A stretch of DNA of 60,142 bases from assembly GCA_937922805.1 (NCBI GenBank), contig CALAJV010000021.1, forward strand, positions 1 to 60,142, in the 5' to 3' direction. The notes below the pieces were generated by a model. The model was given only the letters and a program-made list of their open reading frames with translations. It had not been told where the DNA came from and did not search any database. The DNA comes from an uncultured Acidimicrobiales bacterium (lineage in GTDB: Bacteria > Actinomycetota > Acidimicrobiia > Acidimicrobiales > SZUA-35). Made by a program: the position numbers and the translations under genes. Shown here piece after piece: positions 8,402 to 17,883 of the stretch. Numbering within the stretch: position 1 is the first letter of the stretch; every line of letters begins with the position of its first letter.

Positions 8402-9121
8402 CTAAACCCATGGGGTGTCGTTGATAAGCCCAACTCGGCTGTACGCAACGGTTCTTACCTCGGCTTGCTTCTTACGAACCAACCCTACGGTTTGCTCAGT
8501 CACCGAAACTCGTCCAACCGACCCGGGGAGAACTATGGCTGCCAGCGTTCCTGCAACTTGTTCGTAGTTCACCTGGTTTGATATCTGGTAGTCCTTGTCT
8601 CCTTCAGCCGTCACCAAGGTGACCGTTTTTTCGTCGGCTCGAATCGCTGAGATTAGATGTATCGGAACTTTTTCCATTGTCTTGGAGACCGCTCGGCTGA
8701 ATCGTTCTTCGATCATTGGAACCAAGCGGTGTTCTTCGTGAGCGGTTGCCATGAGCTTCAGCGTTTGTCCCGCAATATCGCTAGAGATGTAGAGATTTTC
8801 TGGACCGAACAGCACCACTAGGTAGTACGGAACAGTTACCTTGCCTTGTTGTCGACGTTCGATAAACCACGACGTTAAGTTGGCCGGTACCGGCGCGAGA
8901 GCTTCAAACCGGAGCCGCTTCTTTGTCTTTTCTGGCACCAAAAAGGCCAGCACAGAAAACACGACACCGACCGCGAGGGTTATCCAGAACAGCAACCGCC
9001 AATCGGCCACGTTCGGCGGGTTTCCTCGCACGATGAAGAACGACATCAGAGCAAACAGCAACCCCGCAATCGCCGGAATTAGTACCACAATTCTTCTGCG
9101 AAGCCTGCTGGCCAAAAACAT
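8402..9121 (-). CDS. Membrane protein with two N-terminal TM segments, unknown family
   Basis: This 239-residue protein has two hydrophobic segments at ~10-31 and ~42-63, with a short polar loop between them. A soluble, presumably cytoplasmic domain of about 170 residues follows, of mixed alpha/beta character and with no recognised motif. The start is supported by GGAGG six bases before the ATG. It converges with the cysQ-like gene, the stop codons lying 17 bp apart. I do not recognise the family and see no link to its neighbours. Confidence 0.7.
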   Translation of the reverse strand: MFLASRLRRRIVVLIPAIAGLLFALMSFFIVRGNPPNVADWRLLFWITLAVGVVFSVLAFLVPEKTKKRLRFEALAPVPANLTSWFIERRQQGKVTVPYYLVVLFGPENLYISSDIAGQTLKLMATAHEEHRLVPMIEERFSRAVSKTMEKVPIHLISAIRADEKTVTLVTAEGDKDYQISNQVNYEQVAGTLAAIVLPGSVGRVSVTEQTVGLVRKKQAEVRTVAYSRVGLINDTPWV

Positions 9122-9144
9122 CTACTACCTCCGCCTAGTAAAAC

Positions 9145-9227
9145 CCTGCTTGATGGTTACGACGAAGCCTGATCAGGTTTGGTTCAGAAATTTTTGACCA
9201 ACATTTTACATTGATTCATCAAGCAGG
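9145..9227. repeat. 11-bp inverted repeat enclosing a 10-bp palindrome
   Basis: CCTGCTTGATG (9145-9155) and CATCAAGCAGG (9217-9227) are perfect inverted repeats 61 bp apart. Inside lies the palindrome CCTGATCAGG (9168-9177). Together they could form a long imperfect hairpin or act as paired regulator sites that loop the DNA. They lie about 200 bp before the substrate-binding protein gene. Confidence 0.55.
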
Positions 9228-9290
9228 CTAACAGCGGCCAATCGATGTTGCAAATAAACCGGGTTTACTGGCTAACCACTGGGGTATTGC

Positions 9291-9323
9291 ACCGACAAAT
9301 AGACCGACAAATAGACCGACAGA
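9291..9323 (+). repeat. 12-bp tandem repeat ACCGACAAATAG
   Basis: Two exact copies (9291-9302, 9303-9314) and a partial third (ACCGACAGA) lie about 100 bp before the start of the transporter operon. They could be iterated protein-binding sites or simple slippage products. Confidence 0.55.
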
Positions 9324-9427
9324 ACACCACTCCCGCAGCCGTACAGAGTGACTGCCGGGTCATGGTCATGTAGTGTTGTCCAATCGAGTAGACAGACCGC
9401 CCGATCTTATTCATTAGAGGGAGAGAT

Positions 9428-11110
9428 ATGAGAAGCGCAACCACCATGCGATTACTCGCGTTGCTCGCTGCACTCGGACTATTGGCTAGCGCCTGTAGTT
9501 CAGAATCAAGCGACGACGCTGCCGAAGACGATGGCACCGAGTCCACCGAACAGGCCGATGACGCCACCACCGATGAGGATTCAGATTCAGATTCAGACGA
9601 AGAAGTCGACGAGGCAGCCGGCCCTGCGACCAACGTTGTCAGCTACGGAATCGTCGAGCCTTCTTGGATTGACTCGTTCAACACTCAAGACTCTGAAGGC
9701 TTCGAAGTTGCTCGCCTTCTTTTTGACGGGCTGACCGACTACGGCGAAGATCTCGAACCCGTACCAGCAGTAGCTACCGATTGGTCAACCGATGATAACG
9801 TCTCGTGGACATTCAACTTGCGAGACGACGTAACGTTCCACGACGGCACGCCGGTGACGGCCCAATCGTTCGTCGATGCCTTTAATAGGGTTGCCAATCC
9901 AGACAACCTCTCCGACGTTGCCTATCAAGGCGAGATAGCTGGAATTTCTGGCTGGGGTGACGTTTCTGCCGGCGAAGCAACAGAAGTGGTCGGAGCTGTA
10001 GCCGTTGATGACACCACTCTTGAGATCACGCTCGATACTGCCTATCCGGTTCTTCCGAAGGTTCTGTCCCACCCGGTCTTCTCGCCGGTCAACTTGGCTG
10101 CGGTTGAGGCTGGCGGCGATGGTTACAGCGATACTCCGGTTGGCAACGGACCGTACATGATGGACGGAACCTGGGAGCATGATGTTTCCATCAGCCTGAC
10201 TCGCTACGACGACTACTACGGCACTGCCGGCAACGCTGACGCAATCCAGTTCAACATCTACGACTCAGTTGAAACGATGTATCTGGAAGCCCAAGCAGGC
10301 AACCTAGACATCGCCGACGTCCCACCTGAGAACATTGAGTCTGCGTCAACCGATTTCGATGGCCGCTACATCGACATCGAAATCGGCTCGTTCAATTATC
10401 TCGGCTTTCCAAACGCCACCGCTCCTTACGACAATGCCGATATTCGCAAGGCATTATCACTAGCAATCGACCGAGAAACCATCACCGATGCGATCTTCGC
10501 CGGAACTCGAGCGCCTGCCAACGGCTTCGCTCCACCGCTAGCCCCCGGTGCCACTACAGGCTGTGAAAACGCCGACTACGATCCGGAACGAGCCAAAGAA
10601 TTGTTCGATGGCGCTGGCGGCATTCCCGGAAACGAAATCACCATTTACTTCAACAGCGGTGGTGGCCACGAAGAGTGGACTCAAGCGGTTGCTAACGGCT
10701 GGCTCCAGATACTTGGAGTGGAAGCTACCTTCGAAGCTCAGGAATTCTCGCCGTACCTTGATCAACTACAAGCTGGCGACGTAGACGGGCCATATCGACT
10801 CGGTTGGGGTTGGGACGCCCCTACTTCGGAGAACTTCTTGACTCCGCTCTACGGATCTGAATCTTCCGACAACTTCTCTGGTTTCAGCAACGCCGATTTC
10901 GATGCTGCTATCGAAGAGTTCCGAGCCGCTCCGAGCGAGGCCGAGGGCTTCCCAGCGCTCGCTACCGCTCAAGAGGTGTTGTGTGAAGAGATGCCAGTCG
11001 CTCCGATGTTCTTCGGGCGAGGGCAAAAGGTCCACAGCGACAACGTCGACAACGTGATCTACAGCGTCTTTGGTTTCACGCTTCTTGAACAAGTCGAGGT
11101 AACTGGCTAG
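9428..11110 (+). CDS. Peptide ABC transporter substrate-binding lipoprotein (solute-binding family 5)
   Basis: This 560-residue protein is the extracytoplasmic binding component of a Dpp/Opp-type importer. A lipoprotein signal ends at LLASAC (Cys23) and is followed by an extremely acidic, Ser/Asp/Glu-rich linker to ~residue 65. The mature domain shows family-5 traits: DSFNTQDSEGFEVARLLFDGL, ATDWSTDDNVSWTFNLRDDVTFHDG, and VGNGPYMMDGTWEHD. GGGAGAG lies just before the ATG. It is the first gene of a five-gene operon with two permeases and two ATPases. A strong stem-loop after it (11140-11168) may keep its transcript more abundant than those of the membrane parts. The ligand (di- or oligopeptide, or another small molecule) cannot be told from sequence. 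Confidence 0.92.
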   Translation: MRSATTMRLLALLAALGLLASACSSESSDDAAEDDGTESTEQADDATTDEDSDSDSDEEVDEAAGPATNVVSYGIVEPSWIDSFNTQDSEGFEVARLLFDGLTDYGEDLEPVPAVATDWSTDDNVSWTFNLRDDVTFHDGTPVTAQSFVDAFNRVANPDNLSDVAYQGEIAGISGWGDVSAGEATEVVGAVAVDDTTLEITLDTAYPVLPKVLSHPVFSPVNLAAVEAGGDGYSDTPVGNGPYMMDGTWEHDVSISLTRYDDYYGTAGNADAIQFNIYDSVETMYLEAQAGNLDIADVPPENIESASTDFDGRYIDIEIGSFNYLGFPNATAPYDNADIRKALSLAIDRETITDAIFAGTRAPANGFAPPLAPGATTGCENADYDPERAKELFDGAGGIPGNEITIYFNSGGGHEEWTQAVANGWLQILGVEATFEAQEFSPYLDQLQAGDVDGPYRLGWGWDAPTSENFLTPLYGSESSDNFSGFSNADFDAAIEEFRAAPSEAEGFPALATAQEVLCEEMPVAPMFFGRGQKVHSDNVDNVIYSVFGFTLLEQVEVTG

Positions 11111-11139
11111 CACTTGGCCGCTACTGGCTGCGTATTAGC

Positions 11140-11168
11140 GGGGGGATCATCACTGCGATGGTCCCCCC
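11140..11168 (+). terminator. Intercistronic stem-loop in the transporter operon
   Basis: GGGGGGA (11140-11146) pairs with TCCCCCC (11162-11168), with an inner ATC/GAT pairing. It lies between the binding-protein stop and the first permease and lacks a T-run. It is more likely a partial terminator or a 3' stabiliser than a full stop. Confidence 0.55.
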
Positions 11169-11212
11169 ACCTCGCTATTAGTCGGTTGGCATACCACTAG
11201 CTCAAAGGTCCT

Positions 11213-12139
11213 ATGCTTCGGTACTTCTTTCGGCGGGTCGTCCAGTTAATACCCGTCTTTTTCATCACAACGTTTCTCATCTTTTTGGTTGTCCGAATTA
11301 TCCCAGGCGACCCCATCCAAGCTCAGTTCGGCGAGCGGCGAATTCCAGAAAATTTGCGAGCGGCCTACATCGAGCGATATCACTTCAACGAACCGCTTTG
11401 GAAGCAGTACTTTCTCTATATGAGAGATGTCTTGTCGTTTGACCTTGGCGACTCAGTCGCCAGCCAACGCCCAATCAATGACATTTTCCGAGAAGCGATT
11501 CCCCGTTCGGCCACATTGGCAGGACTATCGGTATTCTTCGTTGCCCTTTTCTCGATTCCAATGGGAATCTTCTCTGCTCGCCACAAAAACTCCAAAGCCG
11601 ACAACTCGTTTCTCGTCATCACCCTGATCATGCTCGCCATTCCACCATTTGTACTTGGCTTACTGGCCCAGCTGTTCTTCGGGCTCCGGTGGAACCTATT
11701 CCCGATTTCAGGAGTAGGAGAGGGCCTCTACAGCTACATTCTCCCGGCCCTCGTTATCTCGACGTCGTTGATGGCGATCGAATCTCGCCTTATGCGCACC
11801 ACCCTGCTCGACACTTTTCGCGAAGATTACCTACGAACGGCTCGGGCGAAGGGTCTAACCGAAGGACGAGTATTTCGGATTCACGCTCTCCGCAACGCTC
11901 TGATACCAATCGTGACTGTTTTGGGCATCGACTTTGGAGCACTGCTCGGCGGAACGATCGTAACCGAGTCGGTATTCAACATTCCGGGCATTGGTTTCCA
12001 AATCACCCGAGCCATCGTGCAGCGAGATACAACCATCATCACCGGCATTTCCATTTTTTTAGTCATGGCGTACCTGCTGATAAACCTGTTGGTCGACATG
12101 ATCTACGCCTGGCTCGATCCTCGGATTCGCTATGACTGA
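11213..12139 (+). CDS. Peptide ABC transporter permease (DppB/OppB type)
   Basis: This 308-residue inner-membrane permease is the first of the two channel subunits. It has a TM segment at the N-terminus (FFRRVVQLIPVFFITTFLIF), a long extracytoplasmic loop containing GDPIQAQFG, and then five more TM segments. The cytoplasmic EAA loop, which docks onto the ATPases, is visible as DYLRTARAKGLTEGRVFRIHA. The length matches the family. AAAGG precedes the ATG. Its stop is seven bases before the second permease, so the two are translated together. Confidence 0.93.
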   Translation: MLRYFFRRVVQLIPVFFITTFLIFLVVRIIPGDPIQAQFGERRIPENLRAAYIERYHFNEPLWKQYFLYMRDVLSFDLGDSVASQRPINDIFREAIPRSATLAGLSVFFVALFSIPMGIFSARHKNSKADNSFLVITLIMLAIPPFVLGLLAQLFFGLRWNLFPISGVGEGLYSYILPALVISTSLMAIESRLMRTTLLDTFREDYLRTARAKGLTEGRVFRIHALRNALIPIVTVLGIDFGALLGGTIVTESVFNIPGIGFQITRAIVQRDTTIITGISIFLVMAYLLINLLVDMIYAWLDPRIRYD

Positions 12140-12145
12140 TTCGCC

Positions 12146-13066
12146 ATGACTAACGTCATCCACCCACCAGAGTCGTCAAGCACGGTCGACGAATCCCGCA
12201 CTTTTTGGCGGGACTCGTGGCGAATCCTGCGACGTCGATGGCTCTTCTGGTTCAGCCTAATTATTATCATCGTGTTCATTGCCATGGCAGCCTTCCCCGA
12301 AGCTTTCGTTGCCCCATCACCAGGACCAGACGACCCAAGTGGAAAGTTCTGTCTACTCACCAACGATCGATTAGCACCAAGCGCCGAGCATTGGTACGGA
12401 ACCGATGTGCAAGGGTGTGACTACTATGCCCAAGTAACCCACGGAGCTCGGGTCTCGCTCATTGTCGCTTTGTTCGCCACGCTATTCTCAGTCACGATTG
12501 GAATCTTGCTCGGTGGATTAGCCGGGTTCTACGGCGGTTGGCTCGACGCGTTTGTGTCCCGGATCGCAGACGGATTTTTCGCTCTGCCCTATTTGGTGGG
12601 CGCCATCATCGTACTGAGCGCATTAACAACCCAAGGTTCGCGCCAAATTTGGCATGTGACGGTGGCTATTGGATCGTTAGGTTGGCCAGCAGTAGTTCGT
12701 CTTTACCGGTCGACCGTTCTCCAAGTGAAAAACTTGGAGTACGTGCAAGCAGCGAGAGCCCTTGGCGCCTCTGATGGTCGGATAATCTACCGACACATTC
12801 TCCCAAACGCCATCGCCCCGACGTTGGTCTATTCCACGATCGGCATGGGATCAGTTATCGCGGTCGAAGCGACACTTTCGTTTCTTGGTATTGGTCTTCC
12901 CATTAATTCGATCTCGTGGGGAATCATGCTGACCGAAGCCGGTAACAGAATTGAGAACACGCCGCACCTGTTGATTTTCCCTAGCATCTACTTGATTGTC
13001 GCCAGCCTCGGGTTCGTCTTGATGGGTGAACAACTCCGCGAAGCGTTCGACCCAAGGCAACGCTGA
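12146..13066 (+). CDS. Peptide ABC transporter permease (DppC/OppC type)
   Basis: This 306-residue second channel subunit has an N-terminal cytoplasmic tail, TM1 at ~33-53, a large loop with HWYGTDVQGCDYYAQV (the typical GTD.xGRD-like signature region of DppC proteins), and five further TM segments. The EAA loop reads EYVQAARALGASDGRIIYRH. Its last base overlaps the first base of the next ATP-binding gene (TGATG arrangement), which suggests translational coupling. With the preceding permease it should form the heterodimeric pore. Confidence 0.93.
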   Translation: MTNVIHPPESSSTVDESRTFWRDSWRILRRRWLFWFSLIIIIVFIAMAAFPEAFVAPSPGPDDPSGKFCLLTNDRLAPSAEHWYGTDVQGCDYYAQVTHGARVSLIVALFATLFSVTIGILLGGLAGFYGGWLDAFVSRIADGFFALPYLVGAIIVLSALTTQGSRQIWHVTVAIGSLGWPAVVRLYRSTVLQVKNLEYVQAARALGASDGRIIYRHILPNAIAPTLVYSTIGMGSVIAVEATLSFLGIGLPINSISWGIMLTEAGNRIENTPHLLIFPSIYLIVASLGFVLMGEQLREAFDPRQR

Positions 13067-14109
13067 TGGCCACCGTTACATCATCAACCTCGTCGGCCGA
13101 TTGTCTCCGGTCCGGCTCTGATTCCTCTTCGGATGAGGTACTGCTCGAGGTACAAGACCTCACAGTCGAGTTCCATACCGACGACGGCATCGTCCACGCC
13201 GTTTCGAACATGTCCTGGGACATCAACGAAGGCGAAACGCTCGCCATTCTCGGCGAGTCTGGTTCCGGCAAGTCAGTTTCAGTCCAAGCGGTTATGGGAC
13301 TGTTGCCTACACCACCCGCCGTCATCGCCGGCGGGAGTATCCGCTATCGAGGAACCGAACTGGTTGGTGCATCATCAGACACCTTACGGTCGATCCGAGG
13401 TTCCGAAGTAGCCATGATCTTCCAGGATCCTCTGAGTGCGCTAAACCCTGTTTACCGAGTGGGTTGGCAGATCGCTGAAACGTTCCGGATCGGCAAACGG
13501 ATGTCTCGCAAAGAGGCCAATGGTCGAGCAATAGAACTGATGGGTCGGGTCGGCATTCCTAATCCGGAACAACGAGCTCGCCAGTACCCTCACCAGTTCT
13601 CGGGCGGGATGCGACAGCGAGCCATGATCGCTATGGCGCTCGCGCTAGAGCCAAAGGTGTTGATCGCCGACGAGCCAACTACTGCGCTCGACGTTACGGT
13701 TCAAGCCCAAATAATGGATTTGCTTAGTAAGATTCAATCCGAGAATCGAATGGGCTTGATCCTGATCACCCACGACCTTGGGGTGGTTGCCTCGGTCGCT
13801 GACCGTGTCGTAGTCATGTATGCCGGACGAGCGGTTGAGAGCGGACCGGCCGACGACTTTTACGCCAAACCGGCTCACCCGTACTCTCAAGGGCTCTTAT
13901 CTTCTGTGCCCAAAATTTCAGGACCGACAGGCAAACTCAACTCGATCGAGGGAACACCGCCGTCGGTAATCGAACTGCCATCAGGGTGCGCGTTCCATCC
14001 TCGCTGTCCCCACTCAGTTGACCGTTGCCACAGCCAAGCTCCAGAGCTGACGGCGATTACCGATCGAACCGGGCACAGCGCTTGCTTTCTAACCGAGGAA
14101 CTTCTTTGA
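13066..14109 (+). CDS. Peptide ABC transporter ATP-binding protein (DppD/OppD type)
   Basis: This 347-residue ATPase has Walker A GESGSGKS near residue 62, the Q-loop region FQDPLSALNP, the ABC signature FSGGMRQR, and Walker B ILIADEPTTALD. The C-terminal oligopeptide-transporter extension contains CAFHPRCPHSVDRC, a cysteine cluster common in this subfamily. The first ~22 residues are a Ser/Thr-rich extension unusual for the family, so a later start is possible. It pairs with the following ATPase; the two genes overlap by four bases. Confidence 0.93.
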   Translation: MATVTSSTSSADCLRSGSDSSSDEVLLEVQDLTVEFHTDDGIVHAVSNMSWDINEGETLAILGESGSGKSVSVQAVMGLLPTPPAVIAGGSIRYRGTELVGASSDTLRSIRGSEVAMIFQDPLSALNPVYRVGWQIAETFRIGKRMSRKEANGRAIELMGRVGIPNPEQRARQYPHQFSGGMRQRAMIAMALALEPKVLIADEPTTALDVTVQAQIMDLLSKIQSENRMGLILITHDLGVVASVADRVVVMYAGRAVESGPADDFYAKPAHPYSQGLLSSVPKISGPTGKLNSIEGTPPSVIELPSGCAFHPRCPHSVDRCHSQAPELTAITDRTGHSACFLTEELL

Positions 14110-15158
14110 GCGAACAGCCACTGAACCCTGCCGACGACGGGGAAGACCCGGGCGAATTGGCCGAGCATCGGAGTGGTGTCGACGACGATGAACTCTTGCT
14201 CGACGTCCGAGGACTAGTCAAGGAGTTCCCTCAGGGTTCAGTTTGGCAACGTCGACGGACCGGACCGGTTCAAGCAGTTAGCGGTGTCGACCTTGAGGTT
14301 CGTGCTGGCCAAACCCATGGTTTGGTCGGCGAGTCGGGCTGTGGCAAGTCAACCGTGGCCCGCACAATTGTTCGACTGGAACGTCCAACTGCGGGACAAG
14401 CGTTTTACAACGGTCGGGATTTGTTCGCTATGTCTAAATCTGAACTGCGCCTCGTTCGACGAGATATCCAAATCGTTTTCCAAGACCCGTTCTCTTCGCT
14501 GAACCCGCGAATGAACGTTCAGGCAATAATCGAAGAGCCCTTGGTAATTCACGGCGTCGGCGACAAAGCAGACCGCAAAGACAAGGTCATTGACCTGCTT
14601 GATCGAGTTGGGTTGAATCCTGAACACGCAACTCGGTATCCTCACCAATTTTCGGGTGGACAAAGACAACGCGTCGGTATCGCCCGAGCCTTAGCCTTGG
14701 ACCCAAAGTTGATTATTGCCGACGAACCAGTCTCGGCGTTAGACGTTTCGATCCAAGCCCAAGTAGTAAATCTATTTCGCGAACTGCAGGCCGATACTGG
14801 TCTTGGCTACTTGTTCATCGCCCACGATTTGGCCATCGTGCGCAATATTTCCGACGACGTCTCGGTTATGTACTTGGGGCGAATCGTCGAGACCGGCTCC
14901 CGGGACGATATTTTCGAACGAGCAAGTCATCCCTATACCCAAGCGTTGTTATCAGCAGTTCCTGAGCCTGATCCGGTGACAGAACGGGAGCGAGAACGAA
15001 TCGTTCTCGAAGGTGATGTACCGTCGCCGGTTGATCCACCGTCGGGTTGCCGGTTTCGAACCAGATGCTGGAAGGCAGAACCGAAGTGCCGAGAAGAAGT
15101 CCCCGAGCTGGTTGACCGCGGCGCTGGTCATCCGGTGGCCTGCCACTTTCCGGACTAG
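14106..15158 (+). CDS. Peptide ABC transporter ATP-binding protein (DppF/OppF type)
   Basis: This 350-residue ATPase has Walker [10 protein letters not shown], the Q-loop segment [10 protein letters not shown], the signature FSGGQRQR, and Walker [11 protein letters not shown]. The C-terminal tail has the cysteine motif [15 protein letters not shown] place the start at TTG 14106, which overlaps the stop of the preceding gene (TTGA) and has GAGGA a few bases upstream. An in-frame ATG at 14025 would lie deep inside the previous gene. Residues 1-30 form an acidic, non-conserved leader. It ends the five-gene transporter operon. Confidence 0.92.
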   Translation: MSEQPLNPADDGEDPGELAEHRSGVDDDELLLDVRGLVKEFPQGSVWQRRRTGPVQAVSGVDLEVRAGQTHGLVGESGCGKSTVARTIVRLERPTAGQAFYNGRDLFAMSKSELRLVRRDIQIVFQDPFSSLNPRMNVQAIIEEPLVIHGVGDKADRKDKVIDLLDRVGLNPEHATRYPHQFSGGQRQRVGIARALALDPKLIIADEPVSALDVSIQAQVVNLFRELQADTGLGYLFIAHDLAIVRNISDDVSVMYLGRIVETGSRDDIFERASHPYTQALLSAVPEPDPVTERERERIVLEGDVPSPVDPPSGCRFRTRCWKAEPKCREEVPELVDRGAGHPVACHFPD

Positions 15159-15389
15159 CAGCTCGAAAATCGGTTTTGGTTGTTTTGAAAAGTCGCGTCT
15201 TGAAACTAGTCCCTGGCATTCGATGACGACCAAACCCAAGAGAAGGCGACAACCGAAACCTCAGGGCTGGGTGATTTTGATACATCCATTTATCGTTCCA
15301 TCGTCCTAGAATGTTTGTGGCTGCATGGCGATAGTGCAGTGAATAGTTCACCACTCTGTGTGGTGAGACTTGGGCGAAGGGAGCGGTGA

Positions 15390-16457
15390 GTGAATCGTTC
15401 AGTGGCAACGATTGTTGGCGGGGCTGGATTTATAGCCTTACTCGCGGCCGCATACTTTTGGTTCATACCGGCCATCGAAACAGACCTTACGATCAAAGCA
15501 GAGCGGGAACTGCTGGCGGCCGATATCAGTCTTGACGAAGACGGAGCCACGGTCGATTTCGACGGTCGAATTGGCACCGTCACCGGCGCCGATGCTGACG
15601 CTGGCCTTAGCGCAGTTAGAAGTGACGTTCCCGGCGCCGTGTGGAACAAGGCCGAAGTACGTGAAGTCGCCACGCCAACAACAACCCCCCCACCCGAGCC
15701 AACAATTACAATGATGCGCCAAGGAACTCGCACAGTCGTCTTCGAAGGCGTTCTAGGAACTGAACGCGAAGAAGCCGCATTTTTCGGGGCCGCTGAAGCA
15801 GCCGGACTCGAAGTAGTAGACAACGTTGCCATCGATGAAGAAATCGAGACCGACACAAGCGGTATCGAATCGATTGTCGAACCGCTGCTAGTTAGTGCGG
15901 ATGAGAGCGAGTTCTCTCTCGACGGCAACATCGTCGAAGTTGCTGCTACCGCCAAAGATCCAGTCGAGGCCGAGATCATCGAAGGCGCCCTCGATTCAGT
16001 CGAAGCAGACGGTTGGGAAATCGATCGTGACCTCGACGTCGTTGTTCTTCCCGAATCAGTCCAGATCGAGAAGCTCCAAGATGAGATCAATCAGATCTTC
16101 GAGTTGGCTCGTGAAATAGAAGGGGAGAGCCCCAACTTCGGCACTAGTGACGACGGGCTTAATTCATCAGCCACTGGGATTCTTGACCGAGTTGTAGTGG
16201 CAATGCGTCGGTATCCACTCCCGGTCGCCGACATCGTCGGCCATACCGACTCAATCGGCGACGCACCCGTCAACCAATCGCTAAGCGAAGAACGGGCACA
16301 AGCAGTGGCGACGTACTTAACGGAAAACGGCATCGGGGCCGAACGACTAACTGTTGGGGGCCGTGGCGAGACCGAGCCAATCGCCGACAACGAGACCGAA
16401 CAGGGACGACAAGAGAACCGCAGGGTGAACTTTGTTGTAGGGAGAAGTGGGAACTAA
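15390..16457 (+). CDS. Membrane-anchored OmpA-family protein with BON-like repeats (ArfA/OmpATb-like)
   Basis: This 355-residue protein has one TM segment at ~7-27. Two weakly similar alpha/beta repeats follow, resembling BON domains (LTIKAERELLAADISLDEDG..., EAEIIEGALDSVEADGWEID), separated by a Thr/Pro linker at ~95-105. A C-terminal OmpA domain covers ~245-355, with VADIVGHTDSIGD and NQSLSEERAQAVATYL, which in this family bind peptidoglycan. The order TM-BON-OmpA matches mycobacterial ArfA/OmpATb. GTG 15390 has GGGAG upstream. The next gene starts two bases after its stop, so both belong to one operon at the cell envelope. Confidence 0.85.
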   Translation: MNRSVATIVGGAGFIALLAAAYFWFIPAIETDLTIKAERELLAADISLDEDGATVDFDGRIGTVTGADADAGLSAVRSDVPGAVWNKAEVREVATPTTTPPPEPTITMMRQGTRTVVFEGVLGTEREEAAFFGAAEAAGLEVVDNVAIDEEIETDTSGIESIVEPLLVSADESEFSLDGNIVEVAATAKDPVEAEIIEGALDSVEADGWEIDRDLDVVVLPESVQIEKLQDEINQIFELAREIEGESPNFGTSDDGLNSSATGILDRVVVAMRRYPLPVADIVGHTDSIGDAPVNQSLSEERAQAVATYLTENGIGAERLTVGGRGETEPIADNETEQGRQENRRVNFVVGRSGN

Positions 16458-16459
16458 CA

Positions 16460-17797
16460 ATGGTGTATCTACTCGGAGAGATTGCGATCCTTCTGGCATT
16501 GGCGACGTTGCTGGGTCTCGTCGTAGGTTGGTTGCTTTGGCGTTGGCGTAGCATCCGCAGATCTGACTATGAGGCGCTAATCATCGAACGGGACCAACGA
16601 GATCGAGAGATTGCCTCGTTGAAGGCCACGAACCATCAGCTCGGTGAAGACGTAATCTCGATCCGTCACCAAAGTTCGCGGGCGGTTATCGATCGAGACA
16701 GCATGGAAGATCGCCTGACCGGAGTCCTGATCGAGAACGCTCGGTTGACCGAAGAGCGAGATGAACTCATCCGACAGTTCGGCCACCCAACCCCTCAGCC
16801 CTTCGGTGCCGTTCAGATGCCGGTTTCGAATGGGAAAGAAGAAAGCGCTATCGTCGAACCGGCCGCTGCTGCCAATCAAGTTCGGCAACCGGAAGCTCCA
16901 CTGGTCGATGATGTCGTACCAGCCGACGATGGCATCGTTCACGACCATGACCTGGCTACTGAGCAAGAATTGGTTGAGTCCGATGATCATGAGATTGACC
17001 TCAAGCCACAGAACGATCACACTCCTGATGCCCTAGTTACCGACGCCTTTCTCACCGAAAGCCCAGACGCTACAACTGAGGCTGATCCATCAGAGGTCGA
17101 TCAAGCCGACGAAACCAGCACCGCCAAGCGATCCGAACCGGAGTTAGATCTCACTGACGACGCTAATCAAATCGACCTCACCGAAGCCTCTGAACCAGAG
17201 GTATCGATTGATGAACCACCAAGTGAGAGTCCGGACGAACAAGAGATCCGACCGGTTGATAAGGGAGCGACCATAGTAAGAACAGTGGACCCGGCAGCGA
17301 AGGCTGGACCATCCGGTCCGAAGGTTAGTTCTCAAACAGCCGCCGCCATAGCTGGCTCAGCAGCGGCAGCCGGAACGGCTGCTGGCGCGGCCTCCGAAAT
17401 TGCCGATTCGAAACCAGGATTTTTGAGCGGTTTGTTCTCGAAGCGAAACGAAGCTCAGAACTCGCCTGCTCCCCAGATCGACGGGGATTTGGATTTGTTC
17501 TCACCGGGCTCCGACCAGAATCCGCCTACCCCCTCGAAGCCGGCGGCAGACGTAGTGGCAGAGGCATCCTCTTCTGGCGAAACCGATCGAGATGACCTAA
17601 CTCGAATTGAGCATGTAACCCCCGCGCTCGAGATCTTCCTTCACAACCAAAACATCTGGACATTCCGCCAGCTCGGCAGCTTGTCGGACAGCGAAGTTAG
17701 CTCGCTGCAACAGCAGCTGCCCGAGCATCCCGGCATACTCGAAGAACAGGATTGGGTCGGTCAGGCTCGACGCCTGTACAACGAGAAGTTCAACTAA
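16460..17797 (+). CDS. Membrane protein with acidic linker and C-terminal helix-hairpin-helix-like domain
   Basis: This 445-residue protein has a TM segment at ~4-26 followed by a short coiled-coil-like region (~30-110). A long acidic Glu/Asp/Ser linker and an Ala-rich stretch near 290-315 come next. The last ~60 residues (DDLTRIEHVTPALEIF...FRQLGSLSDSEVSSL) resemble the helix-hairpin-helix module often seen at the end of membrane proteins as DDLxxIxGIGPxxxxxL; here the usual GIGP is HVTP. The gene follows the OmpA/BON gene by two bases. A scaffold role in the envelope is possible but unproven. Confidence 0.7.
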   Translation: MVYLLGEIAILLALATLLGLVVGWLLWRWRSIRRSDYEALIIERDQRDREIASLKATNHQLGEDVISIRHQSSRAVIDRDSMEDRLTGVLIENARLTEERDELIRQFGHPTPQPFGAVQMPVSNGKEESAIVEPAAAANQVRQPEAPLVDDVVPADDGIVHDHDLATEQELVESDDHEIDLKPQNDHTPDALVTDAFLTESPDATTEADPSEVDQADETSTAKRSEPELDLTDDANQIDLTEASEPEVSIDEPPSESPDEQEIRPVDKGATIVRTVDPAAKAGPSGPKVSSQTAAAIAGSAAAAGTAAGAASEIADSKPGFLSGLFSKRNEAQNSPAPQIDGDLDLFSPGSDQNPPTPSKPAADVVAEASSSGETDRDDLTRIEHVTPALEIFLHNQNIWTFRQLGSLSDSEVSSLQQQLPEHPGILEEQDWVGQARRLYNEKFN

Positions 17798-17883
17798 CGG
17801 TCGTGTAGTCGACGGCCCTCAGCTAGCCGACTAGTCTCGTCCCATCGGTCTACGTTCAGACTACTTGCGAAAGGAATCGTTCG

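Larger units (their letters stand above)
9122..9427. other. 306-bp intergenic region before the peptide transporter operon
   Basis: This gap separates the divergent membrane-protein gene and the transporter operon. It holds an 11-bp inverted repeat, a 10-bp palindrome and a 12-bp tandem repeat, listed separately. It should contain promoters for both directions; I could not assign a clear -35/-10 pair. No open frame here looks real. Confidence 0.5.

Noticed and set aside
15290..16090. 266-residue minus-strand frame
   Set aside because: It is antisense to the OmpA/BON gene, is Ser/Thr-rich without motifs, and arises from the codon bias of the real gene.
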